DNA of 64,000 nt from Litoditis marina (taxonomy: Eukaryota; Nematoda; Chromadorea; Rhabditida; Rhabditidae): contig OZ038437.1 in NCBI GenBank assembly GCA_964036275.1, positions 7,941,804-8,005,803 on the forward strand. Reading direction: 5' to 3'. The translations under genes were made by a program, and so were the position numbers. A model generated the notes under the pieces. The model did not search any database, was not told where the DNA came from, and worked only from the letters and a program-made list of their open reading frames with translations. Positions within the stretch are counted from its first letter, which is position 1, and each line of letters opens with the position of its first letter. Positions 58,430 to 64,000 of the stretch are shown piece by piece.

Positions 58430-59060
58430 GAACCGCCATATATTCGTAGTTTGATCTCGCCGCATTCCAGTTGCGATATTTGAAATATGTTGTGCGCTGG
58501 AGATCAAACTACAACATCTGAGTTGTAGTTAGATCTCAAACATTCTATGTATAACTACTCACCACCACCCCATTTCCTTTTGAATGGCTGTAAACCGCTG
58601 TGTTTGTAGTTTAATCCCGTCATATTTCGGTCGTAATCCAAAAACTATGTCGCCGATGGAGATCAAACTACAATTCGAACGTTGTACTTTGATCTCCGGA
58701 AATATCTATAGAGCTACTCACCGCCACCCCATTAGAAAGTGTACTGTGTTATAAGGATGCGCTCAGAGGAACACGGGTGGATACTGTACATTAAGCTGTG
58801 AACAGATATGTTTGTAGTTTGCCCATTCAAATGTAACCACCATATGTGTAGTTTGATCCCGGTGCATTCCAGCCGCATCCGAAAACTATGCTTCCGCTAG
58901 AGATCAAACTACAAATCATGTTATCCCTCTCTATAGGATTCGCTCTTCCCAAAGAAAGCCAAGATGATGTATATTGCTCTATCCCGCTGTGTTCGTAGTT
59001 TGATCTAGCCGTGTTCCAGTCGTAAGTCGCAAAACATGCTGGAGATCAAACTAAAATTCA
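58430..59060. repeat. Series of GTAGTTTGATC ... GATCAAACTAC units
   Basis: Four units of ~65-75 bp (about 58446-58514, 58606-58677, 58851-58915, 58990-59053). Each starts (T)GTAGTTTGATC(C/T)CG and ends GGAGATCAAACTACAA, with GCATTCCAG and AAAACTATG-like words inside. Single arms of the same motif are scattered through most introns of the window. Confidence 0.65.
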
Positions 59061-60082
59061 AATATTGTAGTTTGATCTCAATATAGCTACTCACCGCCAC
59101 CCCATTTCCCTCTGACAAAGTAACAAGGGAGAGGGTGAGTCTAGCTGAGATTCCGAGACGAGATCTTCCATTCTAGAAAGAATATGATGAAATAAAACAT
59201 TTATTGAATCAACCATTTAAAAGAAATGTATTGATACAAAAAGACGGCGAAAGAAGAAAAAGTAAACTTATTGACAGCCATCTTCCAGTGAGAAAATACG
59301 GCTGGTTCAGGCCAATACAATTTGTGTGTTGCCTTGTCCCGCTGAGTTTGTAGTTTGAACTATGGTGTATCGAGATCAAACACAACTCTAACTGATTGAA
59401 TAAGATAATTGTGGCAAAACTGTGTTCATACTGGTTCCTTTAACAGTAACAAACACATGTTCAACCTCACACTATCGACTGGTCACAGGAAGTCAATCAA
59501 TACGCATGTTTCTCACATAAACAATTGATTACAAACAGCACGCTAACTACTCCAGCATATTTTCGTTTTAACTCCGTTCATCTCTATGTCTATATCTATA
59601 ATTTACGATTTATAGATTTTCTCCGTCTTTCAGTGTTTCAATTGCATTGTGAACTAGTTATACCACACTTCAATAAACCAAATTAAGAATATTTGCAACG
59701 TCTTAACGTATTTCTGCTAGGAAATAACAACGTTTGTTTAAAATATTCATTTTTCCAAATATCGCCACGAGATTCATATGAAACACACACAAATAAATTA
59801 GCTAAACTACGATCAAATCAGCTCAATCCGTCAAATAAGCGACGATTTTCAATGAAATCCGGAAACTAAAAAATCTGCCTAGTCACTTGATCATACTAAA
59901 TGTACGGTATACAGAGAAAAACTTCTGAAACATATTTACATGAACAGTAGAAAAACCAAATTACCTTTCGAAACTGTGAGATAGGATAATTATTAGACAA
60001 AACACTCACTTGGCTTCAAGAACTAAACATTCAATTGTTGCATGCAAATCCATGTAAACTACCCGTCAGCAACAATTAATAA

Positions 60083-60376
60083 ATGAACAAATTGATTACT
60101 ATCCACAGCGAAATTTGTGTTGGGAATCTCAAAAAGTCGATCATGAAACAACTTGGAAACAGATTAGAGAAACTTCCAATGCTTCCACGAGAACAAAGGT
60201 ACAAGCTTCATGTTGAAAGTCTGAGAAATAGGTTAGGTTCAATTCGTTGGGAAAATGAAACAGTACCCGAATTTTGACTTTCGCCTAATTTCCCTTCTCC
60301 GCTTGTTAATAACAGCTTAGCAGAACCAAATCACCTCCCAGAACGCGATAAACTCATCAAAGTATTACAAAGGTAG
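60083..60376 (+). pseudogene. Unknown small coding remnant with in-frame stop
   Basis: From 60083 the frame reads ...KLPMLPREQRYKLHVESLRN... to a TGA at 60275, and continues in the same frame with coding-like PSPLVNNSLAEPNHLPERD to TAG at 60374. Composition looks like real protein, but the family is not recognised and the stop breaks it. It lies directly beyond the 3' end of the ash-2 homologue, on the other strand. Confidence 0.3.
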
Positions 60377-60480
60377 AAAGTGTCACCCCAAACCAGTGAG
60401 GTAATAATATTCTACAAAAACTATTCTCATGTTTTTGCCAAAATAGGGTTCGTTTTTCACCGTTTTATGACTTTTTGGTC

Positions 60481-63400
60481 TCAAACTAACTCCCGCTCCA
60501 CCAAATGCAACATATCACTCAAAGTTTGTTCTGCGTGCATCTCTGCCGGTCGCTGACTCATTGGACGGGCGCCGCGCGGCAGGTGACGGAAATGGGGACC
60601 GAAGTTCAGACGAACCGTCGCGGCTGAAATAATACTAAAATTAATAGTAGTAATTACAACAGGTACAAGGCATCAATCATTATGAGCGCGTAACAGGGTC
60701 ACAATACCGGTTTCATCTAAATTCTTCTTCTTTTATTTCTTCAATCGGAGTGCCAAACCCAACAATGTGGACAGTCACGTGTTGAATCGCAAAACAAATT
60801 CTATTCTATTCTATTCGAAATCAAATACTCTACTCCAGTATTTGATGAAGAACGCTACTCGAGAACAGCGTACGACATATAGTCTGTTCCACCCACTTAT
60901 AACCTTCTACAGTAATCTGCTATCTCTTCCAGGTCTAAGTTTGGTATATTAGCGTATCCAGAACTCCTCAAAATCTTCATAGTGTCTTCTGCATGTTTTC
61001 TACTACTGATTCTGAAAATTTAAAACCAAAGTAATGACTTTTTCATTAGAAAACACCCCCTTGAATAATTGACGGATTACTGTAAGAGTACATCGATTGG
61101 TGAAACAGAGTATACATACCTCCAAACAATGAAACCGCTGGATAGTACAATCCTTGATAAATATCCTCGAACGCAGTGCCACACGACTTTCCATTGTGGA
61201 AGAATTCGATCTGAAATTCCCGAAAAATGTCCAGAAAATAGGACAGGAGATTTCCTTTTTCCCATGGACAATCATACCCTATTCCACTGTGTTTGTTTTG
61301 TATTTTGATCCCAATCTTTTCGGTCAAAATTCGTAAAACTAGTGTGTTGAGATCAAACTACAACAAAGATTCTATCACTCCCTATAGCCCACCTTTTACC
61401 GAGAAAAAAAGTTTTGAGTTCAGGTTCAAATTCGAGTTTTCGCGTGTCAGCTGACAAATCGTGTTCGACTCCATAATGTTCAAGTCGAGTTTAATTTCGA
61501 GTTTGACTTTAACAACCCTAGTTTTCGAGTGACGTCCCCCACCTTACTACCCGGCAACGGTTTCAACGCCTTCAATGCGTCCGCCACCTTTCATAGCCCA
61601 CTTTCAACCATAAAAAGGTGTTGAACCCAAATTTTGTCCTCTATTGAGATCAAGCTAAGACAATGTTTTTATCACTCATACCATCGAGAGAAAAAAGTTT
61701 CTGAATACAGTAGGTGTGGTCACACCCTATTACCGAATTAAGGTTTTAAATCTTAAAGAAGGACGATTATGTGTATCAATCTCGTGTCAACGGTCCTTTA
61801 AACTGCAATTGAAAAATATATTGCAGTTTAAAGGACTGAACCGTTGCGATTGGACCACATAATCGTCCTTCTTTAACTTATGGTCTAAATTGTATGACGT
61901 CCCCCACCTTACTACCGGGCAGCGGTTTCAACGCCTTCAATGCGTCGGCCACCTCGTCGTGGGCCTCGTAGAAATAGTTGTGCTTGAAGTTGATCAGCGA
62001 ATTGTCCTGCAAAAAAGGCAAAATTTTGAAACTGCGCTCATACACCAGTAAAGTTGTCCGAATAGTCAGAAAAACGGACTACTTTTTCGCCGAAAAGAAG
62101 AAAATCGGTCTACTTTTGACGAAAAATCATAAATTTTCACGTGTTTACGTCTGAGAACGGACTACTTTTTGTCGCTTAGTCGAACCTTACTGGTGTTTGA
62201 CTGCGCTGCCTAAACCGTCGACGCTCCCCCAACGGCACCCGGCAGTGAACTTGCCAACTTTTTGGCGCGGAGTGCGCCGACCCTTCCAAAATTGCGACTT
62301 TCTGTGGGACAGTCAATTACTAGCAATACTAGCTCACGAGATTTCATCGTTCATACATATACGTGTCAACGTTTGAAAACACATGAAATATGGAAATGGA
62401 ATGGCGAAGCGCATTTCCGTTAGTGCGATGAAACAACCTGATACCTCAATATGCAAACGGAACCATACCCTAACTGCTCAGCGTTTTGAGAAACCCCCCC
62501 CCCCGTTTTTGGTCCGAAGATTTGGGCAAAACCCCCTCCCTCAAAAATTGTCTGATTTAGCGATTTTCTGAATTAAGGGCAAAACCCCCTCCTTATAATG
62601 GCTGAGGGGGAGGGCAAAACTCCCCTGTTTGAAAAAGTCACAACTTTGAGGCATTCAGGGTATGAACGAAACCATACCTTTCTGGACGGTGGTAGATAGT
62701 TGTTTGAGGGACCCGGGTGGGAGGGATCATGAGGAAGGTGGATCATAATACCCAGAATATCTCCTTCCTAAAAAACTACAATAAAATTACACGTAAAATA
62801 CCCCCCACTTTCGATACTGACTGATGCTCACTTTTGCCATATTTTGATCGACTCATAGTCACTTTCGGACTCACATATGTCTAAGAAACCAGGAGTGGTG
62901 ACGAAAATACGGCATTTTTAGTTGCACACGCTCACTTTTTGGTGTTGCTCATGCTCACTTTTTTCGACTCGATGTGAAACTATTTTACGTATGATAAAAT
63001 TACATGAAAAGTGCCAAGTAGAAAATAGAAAGTTGAGGCACTAAAGACTGACGAGCTTATATTCGATTATCAACACAAAAATTTAGTCTTATATAATAGT
63101 TGTACTATAACAACAATAACATACTTTGGTAGATTAAAGAGTTGTTGTGAAGTTGTGATTTTAGCTTAGCAGTAACAAAAATGACTGTACTACCACACAC
63201 AACCACCACATGCTATGTCTAGGGTACCGTAGGTTATAGCAAACAAATCTGGTGAGATTATCATACATAGCTAAAAAGGTGCCATCTTGAGATGCTACTA
63301 CCTTCACTTTTTGACAAGAGTAACCAAATAACCTTCTTCACTTTCGCTGCGCAATGGGGGTAGGGTGCAGCATCCATTGGCTGGTCTGATACCAGCCAAT

Positions 63401-63636
63401 GGATGCTACCCCCTCCCCTCTCACTTTAGCAGCAAGAGCGGTCTGACCCCTTTCACTTTTGAAGAGCCCGGTTGGACCCCTTTTTACCTATGTTATCATA
63501 AATAATACCAAACCGATTCCCACCTTGAAACCGCCAAAGTGATACTTCTTTCCCTTTCCCTCGTGAAACTTCGTTCCTTTCAAAGACCGCCAACTATACG
63601 AGAACTTGTTGTAACCCACACAGGCTTGCAGCACAG
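60481..63636 (-). CDS. ash-2: ASH2 homologue, C-terminal SPRY part (gene continues beyond the right edge)
   Basis: Minus-strand exons: 63636-63524, 62767-62678, 62006-61908, 61210-61120, 60623-60481 (TGA). All phases agree. The residues [78 protein letters not shown] and [15 protein letters not shown] follow ASH2 SPRY-domain order closely, and the C-terminal helix ([11 protein letters not shown]) matches the DPY30-binding end of the family. ASH2 is a core subunit of SET1/MLL-type histone H3 lysine-4 methyltransferase complexes in the nucleus. The N-terminal PHD/winged-helix part lies outside the window, so this record is partial at its 5' end. Introns carry a family A element, a fold-back element and a CATACACCAG element. 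Confidence 0.88.
60878..61114. mobile_element. TA-flanked inverted-repeat family A, complete copy
   Basis: TATAGTCTGTTCCACCCACT to CATCGATTGGTGAAACAGAG then TATA. It lies in the last ash-2 intron and its edge is 5 bp from the exon 61210-61120 donor. Confidence 0.85.
61753..61876. mobile_element. Fold-back element (~120 bp), copy 3
   Basis: TTAAAGAAGGACGATTATGT arm and complement, TTAA at both edges; in an ash-2 intron. Matches 38711 and 57548. Confidence 0.85.
62038..62200. mobile_element. CATACACCAG element, longer copy
   Basis: Ends TCATACACCAGTAAAGTTGT and the complement of CGAACCTTACTGGTGTTTGA. In an ash-2 intron; relative of 11887-12007. Confidence 0.75.
63369..63407. repeat. Perfect 17-bp-arm hairpin
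   Basis: Arms AGCATCCATTGGCTGGT and complement with CTGAT loop, extended outward by GGGGTAG/CTACCCCC. Located in the ash-2 intron between 62767 and 63524; probably the core of a short fold-back element. Confidence 0.75.
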
Positions 63637-64000
63637 CTGAAATTTAGAAAAGTCTTTCGCCAAGGCGAAGAGCGATCGTTTGGTATACAGAAAGTACAAC
63701 ACGTTTGGACTCCTCACGTGACACGTGAGAGGCGCGCTTATAAACAGGCGCAGCTATAATTCATGGATTCGAAACCTATCCGTCTGGTCTAGTCGCTCGC
63801 TCATTCATCTAGGCGTTCTAACCGTTAACCACCCGTTACCGTAGCTTACCGTGCTTAAATGTGACAGCCTGTTCAACTTTGTTAACTCTCTGTATATTCG
63901 GATTGCATCCACATTTCTATTGTATGTTTGTATGATGCCATAAACCTCCGTCTTAACACTGTGTACTGTTATTACTCATTAGGTAGCAACTACCAATCAT
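63637..64000. other. ash-2 intron continuing to the window edge
   Basis: No further ash-2 exon recognised before the edge. The upstream exon must end in phase 1 to join 63636-63524. Confidence 0.4.

Larger units (their letters stand above)
57186..60082. other. Intergenic or 5' csa-1 region; no further exon recognised
   Basis: Holds the fold-back element at 57548 and the GTAGTTTGATC cluster. The csa-1 start codon should lie in this stretch or at the internal ATG near 57035, but no exon stands out. Open frames at 57673-57963 and 58283-58507 show no family signature. Confidence 0.4.

Noticed and set aside
62495..62505. Poly-C run as a biological signal
   Set aside because: A homopolymer in low-complexity intron sequence; length is unreliable in most assemblies.

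Overview
This window is nuclear DNA from a nematode, most likely a Caenorhabditis species. The signs are an AT-rich sequence, many short exons, introns closed by the strict TTTTCAG-type acceptor, two conserved genes (homologues of ERCC8/CSA and ASH2) split in the nematode way, and very dense small inverted-repeat elements inside introns. Nothing in it looks bacterial.

Layout. (1) 1-2.8 kb: dispersed repeats, a decayed unknown coding fragment and a diverged ~120-bp tandem repeat. (2) 2.8-22.9 kb: a ~9.55-kb segment present twice in almost identical form plus a truncated third start. Each full unit carries a broken, multi-exon family-B DNA polymerase of the protein-primed (Polinton/Maverick-like) type, a LINE 3' remnant, a ~1-kb PIF/Harbinger-type element and a retropepsin fragment. 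(3) 22.9-24.4 kb: repeats. (4) 24.5-35.9 kb: a plus-strand gene for a secreted, probably surface-anchored protein. Its centre is an array of 48 units of exactly 177 bp, each containing one 45-bp exon that codes for the same 15 residues. This satellite made of exons and introns is the most striking thing in the window. (5) 38.1-50.6 kb: a paralogue of that gene with the same signal-peptide exon length, promoter motif, cysteine exons and intron phases, but with unamplified acidic exons spread over 12 kb of element-filled introns. (6) 52.3-57.2 kb, minus strand: a CSA/ERCC8 WD40 homologue with one apparent 1-nt frameshift. (7) 60.5-63.6 kb and beyond, minus strand: the C-terminal SPRY half of an ASH2 homologue.

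Mobile and repetitive DNA: a ~200-bp TA-flanked family with an internal tRNA-like A box and B box occurs about ten times. There are also several TA-flanked inverted-repeat families, a Mutator-like element with a 9-bp target duplication, near-perfect fold-back elements of 120-180 bp, and elements built from internal short motifs (CTCGAAA, GGTTGC, GGTAACC, GGGGGGTGATTGT). Most lie in introns of the four genes.

How it fits together: the two plus-strand paralogues look like a secreted or surface family evolving by exon duplication, the two minus-strand genes are conserved housekeeping genes (transcription-coupled repair; H3K4 methylation), and the left third is a recent tandem duplication of a nest of mobile elements. 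Gene models were assembled by hand from splice signals and phase; no database search was possible.
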